A stretch of 64,000 nucleotides of DNA from Methanolobus profundi (GTDB taxonomy: Archaea > Halobacteriota > Methanosarcinia > Methanosarcinales > Methanosarcinaceae), in NCBI RefSeq assembly GCF_900114835.1, contig NZ_FOUJ01000005.1, forward strand, positions 62,001 through 126,000, in the 5' to 3' direction. Made by a program: the position numbers and the translations under genes. The notes beneath the pieces are model-generated. The model saw only the letters and a list, made by a program, of their open reading frames with translations. It was not told the origin of the DNA and ran no database searches. Positions 18,499 to 27,108 of the stretch are shown here, piece after piece (within the stretch, counting starts at the first letter, position 1; each line of letters opens with the position of its first letter).

Positions 18499-19002
18499 CT
18501 AAATTTTCTTTTTGTAATATATAGTATCAACGCCGTTTCCTCTATCATTAAGGACTATCGAGTATGCGTAATATCCCCTGTCTTCATAGAACTTAATTGC
18601 AGCAGGGTTACTTGACCAGGTGCAAAGATATATTTGTCTTATACCCTGTTCTGCCAGTAATTTCTCATACCTGATCGTAAGTTCTTTGCTAATTCCGTGA
18701 CCTCTGTGATCGGGATGTGTGGCAAGGAAATTCACATAAGCAGTGTCCTTACCTTTCCAGTTCCTGGTGCATCCGATCATTCCTATAATTCCACAAAGAG
18801 GGTCAGATGAATCTGGTTCGCTTAACCTGGCAATAAGATAATTAGCTTCAGGTGTATCAAGATCTCTCTGCATCCTCTCAGAGATTCCTCCTCCCCTTTC
18901 ACTCAGGGGAGGATAAAAATCTGTATCTACAAGTTCAATGAATCTCTTCACATGTAGATAGTCTGTTCCTTTAGCTTCTTTTATAGTGAACTCCGTACTC
19001 AT
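18499..19002 (-). CDS. GNAT-family N-acetyltransferase downstream of glnA2
   Basis: A 167-residue acetyltransferase with the CoA-binding loop HPDHRGHGISKEL and the FYEDRGYYAYSIVL C-terminal motif. It starts only 3 bp after the second glutamine synthetase, so the two are almost certainly one transcript. The partner gene suggests an amino-acid or polyamine-like substrate, but nothing in the sequence fixes it. Confidence 0.85.
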   Translation of the reverse strand: MSTEFTIKEAKGTDYLHVKRFIELVDTDFYPPLSERGGGISERMQRDLDTPEANYLIARLSEPDSSDPLCGIIGMIGCTRNWKGKDTAYVNFLATHPDHRGHGISKELTIRYEKLLAEQGIRQIYLCTWSSNPAAIKFYEDRGYYAYSIVLNDRGNGVDTIYYKKKI

Positions 19003-19005
19003 GTC

Positions 19006-20334
19006 TCAAATGGTATTCAGATAACGCTGTATCTCCCAGTCATGTACCTGGGTCCTGTATGCATCCCACTCTGCCCTTGCAAGCCTCAGTATATTATCGT
19101 GGACATGTTCTCCAAGTGTATCTTTGAGGAGTTCATCGTTCTCCAGATGGTCAGCACTTTCACTGATGGTCGCTGGCAGTGTATCGATCCCACGTTCGAT
19201 ACGCTCCTTTTTGCTAAGGTCGAAGACATTGTAGTCCATTATCCTTCCCGGTTCTAGTCCGTTCTTTATTCCATCAAGTCCGGCAGCAAGTATCGCTGCG
19301 AAGGTTATGTATGGATTGCAGGATGGATCAGGACTTCTTAATTCCACTCTTGTGCTCTTTCCTCTTGCAGAAGGTATACGTATCAGAGAGCTTCGGTTTG
19401 CACCTGACCATGTGATGTAGACCGGAGCCTCATATCCTGGTATGAGTCGCTTATAGGAGTTAACCAGTGGATTTGAAATGCATGAAATAGCTTTGATGTG
19501 TTTTAATACACCGGCTATGAACTGTTTTGCAGTCTCACTTATTTCCATATCTGCTTCAGGATCATAGAATGCATTCTCCTCTCCTCTGGAAAGTGAAAGG
19601 TTAATGTGCATTCCGGAACCGTTCTCAACAGCAATGGGTTTTGGCATGAAGGTCGCATGCAGGCCGTAAAGCTTTGCAATGGTCCTTGTGACATATTTGA
19701 ATGTCATGACATTATCTGCTGTTGCCAGTGCATCTCCGTATTTGAAATCGATCTCATGCTGTCCGAAAGCAACTTCATGGTGAGATGCCTCTATATCGAA
19801 ATTAAGATCGGTTAATGTCAGGACGATATCTCTTCTGATGTCCTCTGCAAGGTCAGTGGGGGCGAACTCGAAGTATCTTCCGTAGTCATGTGGTGTTGTC
19901 GTGGCTTTACCATCTACCTTTTCGAAAAGGAAGAATTCCAGTTCAGGACCCACATTAAGTGTATATCCCATCTCTTCCGCTTCTTTCATGACCTTCTTAA
20001 GGACGTAACGTGGGTCCGCTTCGAACTGTCTTCCGTCCGGCATGTGTATGTCGCATATCAGTCTTGCAACACCACCTTTGTCCTTGCTCCATGGGAGTAT
20101 CGCAAATGTTCTGATATCCGGTTTTAATACCATATCAGATTCATCGATCCTCACGAACCCTTCTATGGATGATCCGTCAAAGGATATTCCTGTTGTCAGG
20201 GCCTTTTCTATCTGTGTGACCGGGATCTCAACATCCTTGACCACTCCCTGTATATCCGTAAACTGCAAACGTATGAATTTTACGTTATTGGTTTCAATGG
20301 CTTTGATAACGTCTTCCTTATTGCATATTATCAT
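19006..20334 (-). CDS. Second glutamine synthetase type I (GlnA2)
   Basis: A 442-residue type I glutamine synthetase, clearly a paralogue of GlnA1: SFDGSSIEGF, GPELEFFLF, GSGMHINLSLS, NRSSLIRIPSARGK and NPYITFAAIL are all present. Unlike glnA1 it has no visible GGTA-N6-TACC operator or strong TATA box upstream, and its ribosome binding site is weak (GGCGATC). It may be expressed under other conditions or act on another substrate, as some GlnA-like enzymes are gamma-glutamyl-amine ligases. The linked acetyltransferase fits such a variant role, but this is inference. Confidence 0.92.
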   Translation of the reverse strand: MIICNKEDVIKAIETNNVKFIRLQFTDIQGVVKDVEIPVTQIEKALTTGISFDGSSIEGFVRIDESDMVLKPDIRTFAILPWSKDKGGVARLICDIHMPDGRQFEADPRYVLKKVMKEAEEMGYTLNVGPELEFFLFEKVDGKATTTPHDYGRYFEFAPTDLAEDIRRDIVLTLTDLNFDIEASHHEVAFGQHEIDFKYGDALATADNVMTFKYVTRTIAKLYGLHATFMPKPIAVENGSGMHINLSLSRGEENAFYDPEADMEISETAKQFIAGVLKHIKAISCISNPLVNSYKRLIPGYEAPVYITWSGANRSSLIRIPSARGKSTRVELRSPDPSCNPYITFAAILAAGLDGIKNGLEPGRIMDYNVFDLSKKERIERGIDTLPATISESADHLENDELLKDTLGEHVHDNILRLARAEWDAYRTQVHDWEIQRYLNTI

Positions 20335-20507
20335 TAGATCGCCTGCTATTCTTCCTCTATATTCTGCACAGAAAATGCAAAATTATTTTAGGCTATCTAA
20401 GTTCATGCAATTAAAGCTTGCTATAAAAATAAAGATAAATCATCAAAATGTCAATAACAAAAATTAGATCGATCAAAAAAGTATGAAATAAAAAATTAGG
20501 CCTGAGG

Positions 20508-21227
20508 TCAGATGAACTTGAGACTTACGTCTCTCATCTTATTCCTTGCAGCCACATTGATCAACAATGGTGTAAGGGATTCGACCATACCAGCAGTTTC
20601 CAGAGGTCCGATATCAAGTGGTCTCATGTTGGATATGTCCCTGACAAGACCGAAAACCAGTTCCTTGGAATGCATTGAGTTGCCGCAGACCCCTATGTCA
20701 TAATCCAGTTCCATATCAAGATCCGCCAGCTTCTTAGCAGGAACTGTATGGAAAGCAGCAACAAGCTCTGTGCTCTCTGGTATCATTGTGAATATTTCCT
20801 GAGCTGCACTTCCCGCTTCAGGTATTGAGAAACAGAAATACTCGGTATTGAATTCCTCACTCTCGATAGGTGTTCTTGGATAGTTGCTGCCGGGACTGAT
20901 GTAACATGAATTCTTTTCCATTGGAACAACTACACTGATAACTACTTTGTCACTGATCACCGGATATATCAGTTCCATAACAGGTGCGAGTTGATTGTAC
21001 CTGATAGCAACAACTATTATCTCGGCTTTTTCGGCAGCTGTCCTGTTATCAGTACCTGTTATCACCGGTTTGTATCCATGTGTCTCAAGTACTTCGTTGT
21101 ATTCTGCAGCTACAGCTTCGGCTTTATCAATATCTCGGGATCCGATGATGATCTCATGTTTCTGGCCCCATCGAAGTGCAAAGCCTTTGCCTATATTGCC
21201 TGTGCCTCCAAGTATTGCTATCTTCAT
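20508..21227 (-). CDS. fno: NADPH-dependent F420 reductase (F420H2:NADP oxidoreductase)
   Basis: Fno transfers hydride between F420H2 and NADP+, supplying NADPH for biosynthesis. The 239-residue protein has the N-terminal Rossmann motif GGTGNIGKGFALRWG and GSRDIDKAEAVA, whose arginine usually marks NADP preference. Further on are VVAIRYNQLAPVM, the PAGS-like PEAGSAAQE stretch, and GPLETAGMVESLTPLLIN near the C-terminus, all usual for Fno/NpdG. It is monocistronic. Confidence 0.93.
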   Translation of the reverse strand: MKIAILGGTGNIGKGFALRWGQKHEIIIGSRDIDKAEAVAAEYNEVLETHGYKPVITGTDNRTAAEKAEIIVVAIRYNQLAPVMELIYPVISDKVVISVVVPMEKNSCYISPGSNYPRTPIESEEFNTEYFCFSIPEAGSAAQEIFTMIPESTELVAAFHTVPAKKLADLDMELDYDIGVCGNSMHSKELVFGLVRDISNMRPLDIGPLETAGMVESLTPLLINVAARNKMRDVSLKFI

Positions 21228-21429
21228 GACATTTCTCCTGCTCTGTGAGGATGATTATGATAATCTATTGTATGTTAACGTTTTTGGTATTATATTCCGT
21301 CCGTGGCTGACGTTATATTTGACTGTGTTAATCATTGTCATGGTATAAAAAGTAACTCCTTTTATCTACTATGGCAATAAGGAGTATTTATCTGCTGCCA
21401 GTGAGCTGATAATATGTAAAAGAGAGGAT

Positions 21430-21470
21430 GCGGACCAGTGTGCTCTGGCCCGCTTGACCGGAGGGGTCAA
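21430..21470 (-). terminator. Tandem hairpins downstream of an acidic secreted protein gene
   Basis: Two adjacent hairpins: 21430-21453 (GCGG-A-CCAG with CTGG-C-CCGC) and 21454-21470 (TTGACC/GGTCAA, five-base loop). On the minus strand they follow the 21488-22093 gene and lead into CCTCTCTTTTACAT. Confidence 0.65.
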
Positions 21471-21487
21471 TGTGAATGTCCAAAGGC

Positions 21488-22093
21488 TCAAAAGAGTCCT
21501 TTGATCATATTGATAAGACTGCTAAGGAGTCCTGTACTTTCTTCAGATGAACTTGTATCATCTGATACCTGGGTCGTGTCGTCATTGTCGGTGGTCCTGT
21601 CCATGGGAGCTTCACCGTTCGTAGTTCCATTTCCCTGGAAGTCGCCTTCATGTGGCTGCATATCTTCGCTGCCTTCCATCATGGTACCGTTCCCGTCCAT
21701 TGGGCCCCGAGCTTCTCCTTCCATCTGGCCGTTCTGCATCATTGCTTCACGAACCTCTTCAGGTGCTTCTTCCATTGAACTTCTGAACTCTTCCATGATC
21801 GCTGTTATCTCATCTTCGTCGTCAGTATCTTCAAGTTCTGTTTTCCAGGTCTCCATCTGGTCGAGAAGACTGTCAACAGAATCAAGTACGTCCTCATCTT
21901 CAAGTTCTGACTGCAGGGAGGTCAGTGAATCTATATTGTTCTCGATCATTTCGAGTGTCATCTCTTTCATCTGGTCAGCATTCATTTCAGGCATATCCAT
22001 GCCGCTATCATCCTCCAGGGCATAAACGCCTGGTATTGCAGTGCTGAACAGTATCATTAATAATGCGAATGATATCGTGATCTCTCTTCTCAT
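21488..22093 (-). CDS. Acidic secreted helical protein
   Basis: A 201-residue exported protein of unknown function. A signal peptide (MRREITISFALLMILFSTAIPGVYA) is followed by an acidic, methionine-rich helical stretch (MDMPEMNADQMKEM, then paired helices with many Asp/Glu). The tail is low-complexity Gly/Asn/Asp/Ser and ends in a short hydrophobic helix (LLSSLINMIKGLF). The ATG at 22093 follows AAGGAGATATATT; a longer frame from 22147 would read through a perfect hairpin and hide the signal peptide. It lies downstream of a related acidic gene and is probably co-transcribed with it. Acidic composition is common in envelope proteins of halotolerant methanogens. Confidence 0.75.
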   Translation of the reverse strand: MRREITISFALLMILFSTAIPGVYALEDDSGMDMPEMNADQMKEMTLEMIENNIDSLTSLQSELEDEDVLDSVDSLLDQMETWKTELEDTDDEDEITAIMEEFRSSMEEAPEEVREAMMQNGQMEGEARGPMDGNGTMMEGSEDMQPHEGDFQGNGTTNGEAPMDRTTDNDDTTQVSDDTSSSEESTGLLSSLINMIKGLF

Positions 22094-22130
22094 AATATAT
22101 CTCCTTAAAAATCGGTAAGCAAGGTTTTGT

Positions 22131-22155
22131 GAGATAGGATGTATCATCCTATCTC
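22131..22155 (-). promoter_or_regulatory. Perfect 11-bp intercistronic hairpin
   Basis: GAGATAGGATG (22131-22141) pairs with CATCCTATCTC (22145-22155) around the loop TAT. It lies between the two acidic secreted protein genes, 38 bp before the second start. There is no T-run, so it looks more like a processing or stabilising hairpin than a terminator. Confidence 0.6.
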
Positions 22156-22208
22156 GTGGTTGGTGGTATTGGATAGTTTACAGAAACTCTCTGTTGCCTA
22201 CTCTGTGT

Positions 22209-22988
22209 TCACTCTTCCCCGGATCCCTCACTCCCTGGTCTGTGCTCTCCTCTGTGTCCGCGTGGTTGAGGGTTGCTTTCTCTGTACTCTTCCAGTATCT
22301 CCTTGAGCTCATCAAGTGTTGTTACATTCTCGATGTCCTCAAGCAAAGTTTCAAGGTTGGTTATCTGCTCTTCGATGATCTCTTCTGTGATGTTCTCATC
22401 CTCTATCTCATCGATGTTCTCAAGCATCTCACTGAGCATTTCGATCTTCTTGTTGATAGATTCTGTTTCCCTTTCTACAAGGAATGCCATCTCTTCTTCA
22501 TCTGAATCGAATACCATCTCCTCCATTTCAGGTCTGTCACCCTTCATGTCCGACATGGATCCTCTTGTTTCCTGCATGATCTCTTTGAGCTCATCCATTG
22601 TAGTTACATTCTCTATCTCATCAAGAAGTGCTTCAAGTTCAGATATTTCTTCTTCGATCGTTTCTTCTGTGATGTTCTCATCCTCTATCTCATCGATATT
22701 GTCAAGCATCTCCTGAAGCATTTCGATCCTATTATTGATAGACTCGGTTCCCTTTTCTATAAAGAATGCCAGTTCTTCTTCTTCTGAATCGAACTCCATT
22801 GCTTCTATGGTTCCGTCATCGCTCATTCCCGGGTCACCCTTTGGCCCATGCATCATCGGATGATCACCAAATTCTTTCGCATCTTCTGTGGTTCCTGCAT
22901 CATCAGCAAGGGCACCGGGTGTCACAGCACCAAGTACCATTACTACTAATGAAAGACAGGCCAGAACTTTCATGAATCTGTGTTTCAT
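22209..22988 (-). CDS. Acidic secreted coiled-coil protein with two internal repeats
   Basis: A 259-residue exported protein. A signal peptide (residues about 1-28, ending GALA) precedes two copies of a roughly 70-residue helical repeat. Each starts EEE(M/L)AF and contains TESIN, a methionine-leucine heptad, NIDEIEDENITEE and NVTT(M/L)DELKEI. The repeats are strongly acidic and look like paired coiled coils. The C-terminus is Arg/Gly/Glu-rich without a membrane anchor. Function unknown. It probably forms a transcript with the 21488 gene. Confidence 0.75.
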   Translation of the reverse strand: MKHRFMKVLACLSLVVMVLGAVTPGALADDAGTTEDAKEFGDHPMMHGPKGDPGMSDDGTIEAMEFDSEEEELAFFIEKGTESINNRIEMLQEMLDNIDEIEDENITEETIEEEISELEALLDEIENVTTMDELKEIMQETRGSMSDMKGDRPEMEEMVFDSDEEEMAFLVERETESINKKIEMLSEMLENIDEIEDENITEEIIEEQITNLETLLEDIENVTTLDELKEILEEYRESNPQPRGHRGEHRPGSEGSGEE

Positions 22989-23681
22989 TCATTTTCTCCA
23001 TCATTATTTTCTCAGTCAGGTCACACTGGTATATTGGTCAGCGCTCTCTGACAATTCCAAGATTATCAGACTTTAATATAAGCATACTTAACAAAAAAAG
23101 ATGATATTATGGCTTCAAATTAAAAAATAAAACTTCAATAAAGGTTTATTTGCTGATGAAATCTTTGAAATCCTTAAATGTGGTATTACAGTCTATCATA
23201 CTCTTATTTTCATGTGACATTTATGGATTATCTCATACCTGATCTCCAAGGTCAAGTAATTCTGTACATGTTCATATGGTAGATCCCCGTATCAGTTATC
23301 TGTTCAATAAGGTACAGGTGGTATCGGTCCATACGTACTATGGAGTTCTCTGACATTGCGGTTCTGGCCGGTAAAAATATCACTTTGAATTTGCCTTATT
23401 TCTGTTTATATTAGACAATAAAGTTGATATCGTAGTTATTTAGAACTTTTATTTGCTTTTATACTTCTGTTAATCATTTTAATCATTAAAAAAGCTTCAT
23501 AAAGTTTGAAAGCCATTTATATCTATTTTTTATTTGCCAGAAAAATGGCTTATCCCTAAGTATGTTTATATTTAAATCTCTCTTTTCTGGGTTTGTAATA
23601 AAAACGTAAGGTGCATGTAATATGTTCATTTTCAATAATATGTCAAGCTATATGGGAACACCCGGAGTGAGGTGATATATA
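22989..23681. other. 693-bp AT-rich intergenic region
   Basis: A divergent spacer between two secreted-protein genes. TATA-like stretches lie near both ends (TTATATTTAAAT at about 23566-23577). A 34-codon frame on the minus strand at 23252-23356 reads like protein (RMDRYHLYLIEQITDTG) but has no clear start signal; it may be a gene remnant. Nothing else was recognised. Confidence 0.45.
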
Positions 23682-24590
23682 ATGAAAAAGCTACCACTTG
23701 TACTGATAGGGTTCCTTGTGGCGATCGTACTGATATCCGGTATGGCGGATCAGGTGAGGCATTCCGATGTCCATGGAAAACAACACGACATCCTGTCCCA
23801 GTACTCTAGCTATATAAGTGAGAAAGATATCTCAGATGACAAGCCTTCTCCAACACAGTCCGACCTCGATATCTCAAAGGATGAAAAGGTCTTTCTGAGC
23901 GAGAACATTGCAAAATCGACTGAGATGGTAGAGCGCCTGGAAGTTACAGTTGCTGCTCTTGAAAGAGATGGGAACGATGTACAGGAACTGGAACAGATGA
24001 TAAATGATTACGCTTCACTTGTATCTGAGTCAAATGATTACCTTTCCAAAGCAGATGCTTCATCATCCAGTTCAGATGAGATAAAATACCTTGCAATGTC
24101 GAGGGACAAGATAATTCTGGCTGATAAGGAACTAAAGGATATATTCAACATAATCCATTCATATCTTCCAGGACCAGTAGAACTGTCAGAGGATCAGACC
24201 CTTACTCTTGAAGGTGATGGTATCGTGATACTTTCAGGTGACATTGATGTTGACCTTGGTCTGTCTGAAGGCAAGTTCTCGATAGTTGATTTTTCAGGTG
24301 ACCTGATGGTCGACGCAGATCAGCTTTCAAGCTATGAAACAATGCCTGATCAAGTAGTAATTCCAGATTCTCAGGAGTCACCACACAATATGGTATCATA
24401 TAATGATGCAAGTGGTAATGTGACAGTATCTGGTTCACTGATCACTGTAGCTGTAATGGGCAATGATCTGTCCCTCATTGTGGAGGGTACAGGTGAAGCT
24501 GAACTGTTCGGTAACGGTACCTATTCACTTGAGAATTCCAGTTCGCAAGAGGAAGGTATCTGGATCCCATCTATATTTGAAATGAAATGA
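23682..24590 (+). CDS. Secreted protein of duplicated surface module (copy 1)
   Basis: A 302-residue exported protein of unknown function. A signal peptide (residues about 1-22) is followed by a helical region at about 65-160 (NIAKSTEMVERLEVTVAALE, ELEQMINDYASLVSE) and then a beta-rich C-terminal half with repeated short strands (LEGDGIVILSGDID, FSGDLMVD, NVTVSGSLITVAVMG, VEGTGEAELFGNGTY). The paralogue at 26189-27094 aligns over its whole length. It starts after GGAGTGAGGTGATATATA. The membrane-anchored winged-helix gene follows 20 bp later, so it may be the extracellular partner of that regulator; that is inference. Confidence 0.75.
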   Translation: MKKLPLVLIGFLVAIVLISGMADQVRHSDVHGKQHDILSQYSSYISEKDISDDKPSPTQSDLDISKDEKVFLSENIAKSTEMVERLEVTVAALERDGNDVQELEQMINDYASLVSESNDYLSKADASSSSSDEIKYLAMSRDKIILADKELKDIFNIIHSYLPGPVELSEDQTLTLEGDGIVILSGDIDVDLGLSEGKFSIVDFSGDLMVDADQLSSYETMPDQVVIPDSQESPHNMVSYNDASGNVTVSGSLITVAVMGNDLSLIVEGTGEAELFGNGTYSLENSSSQEEGIWIPSIFEMK

Positions 24591-24610
24591 TGATCCGATG
24601 GTAATGTGGC

Positions 24611-25402
24611 ATGAGACTGGCATATTATGCAGGTTGCGTTACTATTCTTCTATTTTTTCCATATATTGCTGCTGCTGAGGGCACTGCCACTGTCCATGGG
24701 GTCGCATATGAATGGAACACGTTCGAGCCACTCGATAACATTGTGATCGAGGTAAATTCTACTCCTATGCAATCTATGGTTGCAAAATATGGTATATATT
24801 CCTTTGACCTTCCAAATGGCACATATCTCATTACTGCCAGTTCTTATGAGGATGATCGTCTCTCATACTATGGAGATGAGGTTATCACTGTGTCCGATGA
24901 AGGTAACTATGTAGTTGATATGTTGCTTGTGCCTGTTTATCAGGATACTGTAAGTGATACTTCCGCTGTCCACCAGAATGATATCTCGTTCACCCATCTT
25001 TACATATTCTCATTTTCAGTTGTCCTTATTCTTTTGATCTCATTGATGCATGAATTTAGAAAAAGGCCCTCGGATACAGTTGAAGAAAAGGCAAATGATG
25101 GATGCCTTGTATCTTCTGCATCTGGGGTGACATCTGATGATATGCATGAAATGGGGTATCATCCTATTACTCCAGATGTTGCTTACGAAATGCAGTGTGA
25201 ATTACTATTGTCCTCTGAGCAGCAGGAGATCATTGATATTATAAGGTCTCATGGAGGGACCATGACACAAAAGGACCTTCGTAAGTTATTGACCTATTCT
25301 GAAGGTAAGGTCAGTGTTATGCTACTTGGGCTTGAGAATTGTGGTATGATAAGGAAGACCAGAAAAGGTCGGAGCAATATTATTTTTCTTCTAGATGAGT
25401 GA
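24611..25402 (+). CDS. Membrane-anchored winged-helix regulator with extracellular carboxypeptidase-regulatory-like domain (copy 1)
   Basis: A 263-residue membrane protein resembling COG2512 predicted membrane-associated transcription regulators. A signal peptide (to about residue 21) precedes an outside beta-sandwich (VHGVAYEWNTFEPLDNIVIEVNS, YGIYSFDLPNGTYLITAS) of the CarboxypepD_reg kind. One membrane helix lies at about 130-150, followed by a basic stop. Residues about 200-263 form a cytosolic winged helix (IDIIRSHGGTMTQKDLRKLL, SEGKVSVMLLGLE). It may carry an envelope signal to DNA. The paralogue at 27109-28008 has the same order of domains. It lies just after the secreted partner gene. 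Confidence 0.8.
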   Translation: MRLAYYAGCVTILLFFPYIAAAEGTATVHGVAYEWNTFEPLDNIVIEVNSTPMQSMVAKYGIYSFDLPNGTYLITASSYEDDRLSYYGDEVITVSDEGNYVVDMLLVPVYQDTVSDTSAVHQNDISFTHLYIFSFSVVLILLISLMHEFRKRPSDTVEEKANDGCLVSSASGVTSDDMHEMGYHPITPDVAYEMQCELLLSSEQQEIIDIIRSHGGTMTQKDLRKLLTYSEGKVSVMLLGLENCGMIRKTRKGRSNIIFLLDE

Positions 25403-25592
25403 CATCTACCTCCGGTTGCGAGTTATTTTCATGCTGTATATTTTAAACCGGATAATACGGTATATTTTTAGATATATTAAGTTTTAATGCCTTTAATAAG
25501 TTTTAAAGATTAATATGTGCTCTTTTTTAGGAATTATGTCTAATATAAAGCTTCATTCATCGTTTTAGTCTATTCTTTATCTATTTTTCTGT

Positions 25593-25620
25593 AAGTATCC
25601 TTTTATTTGAAATAGCGAAT
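25593..25620 (+). promoter_or_regulatory. Conserved promoter of RNA element copy 1
   Basis: The stretch AAGTATCCTTTTATTTGAAA includes a TATA-like box and recurs almost unchanged before the second RNA copy (from 28236). It would place transcription start near 25625-25630, just before the first stem. Confidence 0.55.
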
Positions 25621-25787
25621 TAGTGAATTGCCCGTCGGTCATACTGCTCTGACGGGTACCACCCCACTTAGGTGGCACCTAAACCCCCAACCACATCCAG
25701 CCTAAGGTGCCACCACTGTACCAACAACCCCCTCTCGCTTAAGGGATGCCCAACCTATCCTGGGCATCTCTTGATCGATACAGGTGA
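25621..25787 (+). ncRNA. Structured RNA element copy 1 (leader of a small ORF)
   Basis: Three hairpins in tandem. P1: 25631-25636 with 25651-25656, 14-base loop. P2: 25671-25680 with 25705-25714, ten perfect pairs, 24-base loop containing CCCCCAACCACATCCAGCC. P3: 25741-25752 with 25761-25772, 12 pairs including one G-U, loop ACCTATCC. A second copy lies at 28264-28430 with the same stems, compensatory base changes and nearly identical loops. The element ends just before the ribosome binding site (AGGTGA) of a 65-codon ORF, so it is probably a 5' leader, though it could act alone. I do not recognise it as a known riboswitch. Confidence 0.8.
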
Positions 25788-25791
25788 GAAT

Positions 25792-25989
25792 ATGGAAAAT
25801 ATAAGGGATTCTTTAAAACAATTCATTGATTCAAGACTTCAGGAAGCGATCCGGTCTCAGGCACTATGTCCCAGTAACTTATATGTTGCATCAGGTCTTG
25901 TCAGGAAACTCGACCCGGGGCAAATTGAGCAGTTATCAGAAGCTTCTGGAAATAAATTGTTATGTTCTAAAACTGATTTTAAATGGTAA
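25792..25989 (+). CDS. Small protein downstream of RNA element (copy 1)
   Basis: A 65-residue protein starting MENIRDSLKQFI, with a ribosome binding site (AGGTGA, 25782-25787) right after hairpin P3. The long upstream extension of this frame runs through the structured RNA and was rejected. It aligns without gaps over 52 residues to the small protein at 28437-28604, sharing M-x2-I-x-D-x2-K at the start and S-x-L-x2-K-L-x-P-x-Q-x3-L-S near the end. Mostly helical and charged, no signal peptide. Function unknown. Confidence 0.65.
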   Translation: MENIRDSLKQFIDSRLQEAIRSQALCPSNLYVASGLVRKLDPGQIEQLSEASGNKLLCSKTDFKW

Positions 25990-26188
25990 TTGGTCCAATT
26001 TGTCCTATGGGCAGTGACCAATACGGTGAAATTAGCATTGAATAACTCTTCTCATCATTATCAGAGGCATGAATTTATATATTATTTGATATCATTAAAT
26101 CAAAGAAAACGTTTAAGATACATTAATATCTGTTAATCTGTCTTGAACCTGATATATTTATCATGTATCTATTCAGATGTGATCGTCA

Positions 26189-27094
26189 ATGAAAAGTATG
26201 CCTCTTATATTATTGATCTTCCTCATGCTGCTTGTTGTTATTTCCGGCATGGTGGGTTCTGAGGATATGCCCCAATATCCTGATGAAAGGGATAAGCATA
26301 ATGATATTTTTCCTCATCTTGATACAAGAGGCCCACATGAAGGGCAGATCCTTGTAATTCCAATAGTATCCGGTCCATCTGCGGATGTGGATACTTTCCT
26401 TGAAAATAATATAGAAGAGTCAGAAGAGATAGTGTTACGTCTTGCCGATGTTATAGCTCGCCTGAATGAGGAAGGTAAGGATGTTTCTGAACTTGAACAG
26501 AAGGCTTCAAATTACTCTGCTCTCGTTGCTGAGGCAAGGGACTACATAACAATGGCTGAAAGTTCCTCTTCGGAAGCAGACAGGCAGAAATACCTTGAAC
26601 TCTCAAGGGAAAGTATTATTCGTGCAAACGATGAGCTAAAGCCAATATTCGGTATCATAAAGGCACATCTTCCCGGGCCAGTTCCTATTGGTGACAATGA
26701 TGTTCTGGTAGCTCAAGGAAGTGGTATTGCTATATTGTCTGGCGACCTTGATGCCAGTATTTTCATTTCAACAGGCAAGTTCTCTGCAGTTGACTTTTCA
26801 GGAGACCTTCTGATAGATATGGAATATGAATTTGATCAGGAAGCTATGCCTGACAGAGCTCCCAGTGGAACTCTTATTAAGCCCCAAAATACGTATTCAT
26901 ATGTAGGGGTCACAGGTAATGTATCCTTGTCCGGTTCAGCATTCTCTATTGCAGTCATGGCTGAAGATATGGAAATATCAGTGTCCGGTACAGGTGAGGC
27001 TGAACTGATCGGAAATGGGACCTACTATTTAGATGGTGTTTCTTCCGATGGAAACGAAAATGTCTGGGCAGGGCCAATATTTGATAATAACTGA
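26189..27094 (+). CDS. Secreted protein of duplicated surface module (copy 2)
   Basis: A 301-residue exported protein, full-length paralogue of 23682-24590. The signal peptide (SMPLILLIFLMLLVVISGMV) precedes a helical region (NNIEESEEIVLRLADVIARL, ELEQKASNYSALVAEA) and a beta-rich C-terminal half (GSGIAILSGDLDASIFISTG, VDFSGDLLIDM, GNVSLSGSAFSIAVM, VSGTGEAELIGNGTYYLDG). Its ribosome binding site is of the GTGATC type. The winged-helix membrane gene follows 14 bp later, as in copy 1. Function unknown. Confidence 0.75.
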   Translation: MKSMPLILLIFLMLLVVISGMVGSEDMPQYPDERDKHNDIFPHLDTRGPHEGQILVIPIVSGPSADVDTFLENNIEESEEIVLRLADVIARLNEEGKDVSELEQKASNYSALVAEARDYITMAESSSSEADRQKYLELSRESIIRANDELKPIFGIIKAHLPGPVPIGDNDVLVAQGSGIAILSGDLDASIFISTGKFSAVDFSGDLLIDMEYEFDQEAMPDRAPSGTLIKPQNTYSYVGVTGNVSLSGSAFSIAVMAEDMEISVSGTGEAELIGNGTYYLDGVSSDGNENVWAGPIFDNN

Positions 27095-27108
27095 TATAAT
27101 GGACCAGG

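Noticed and set aside
23252-23356. 34-codon minus-strand frame with protein-like reading
   Set aside because: No ribosome binding site, no recognised family and no conserved neighbour. It may be a gene remnant but cannot be supported as a gene.
25672-25791. Long 5' extension of the 25792 small ORF through the structured RNA
   Set aside because: The extension reads through hairpins P2 and P3, has no ribosome binding site, and the second copy does not keep the same reading frame. The start at 25792 has AGGTGA and matches the paralogue.
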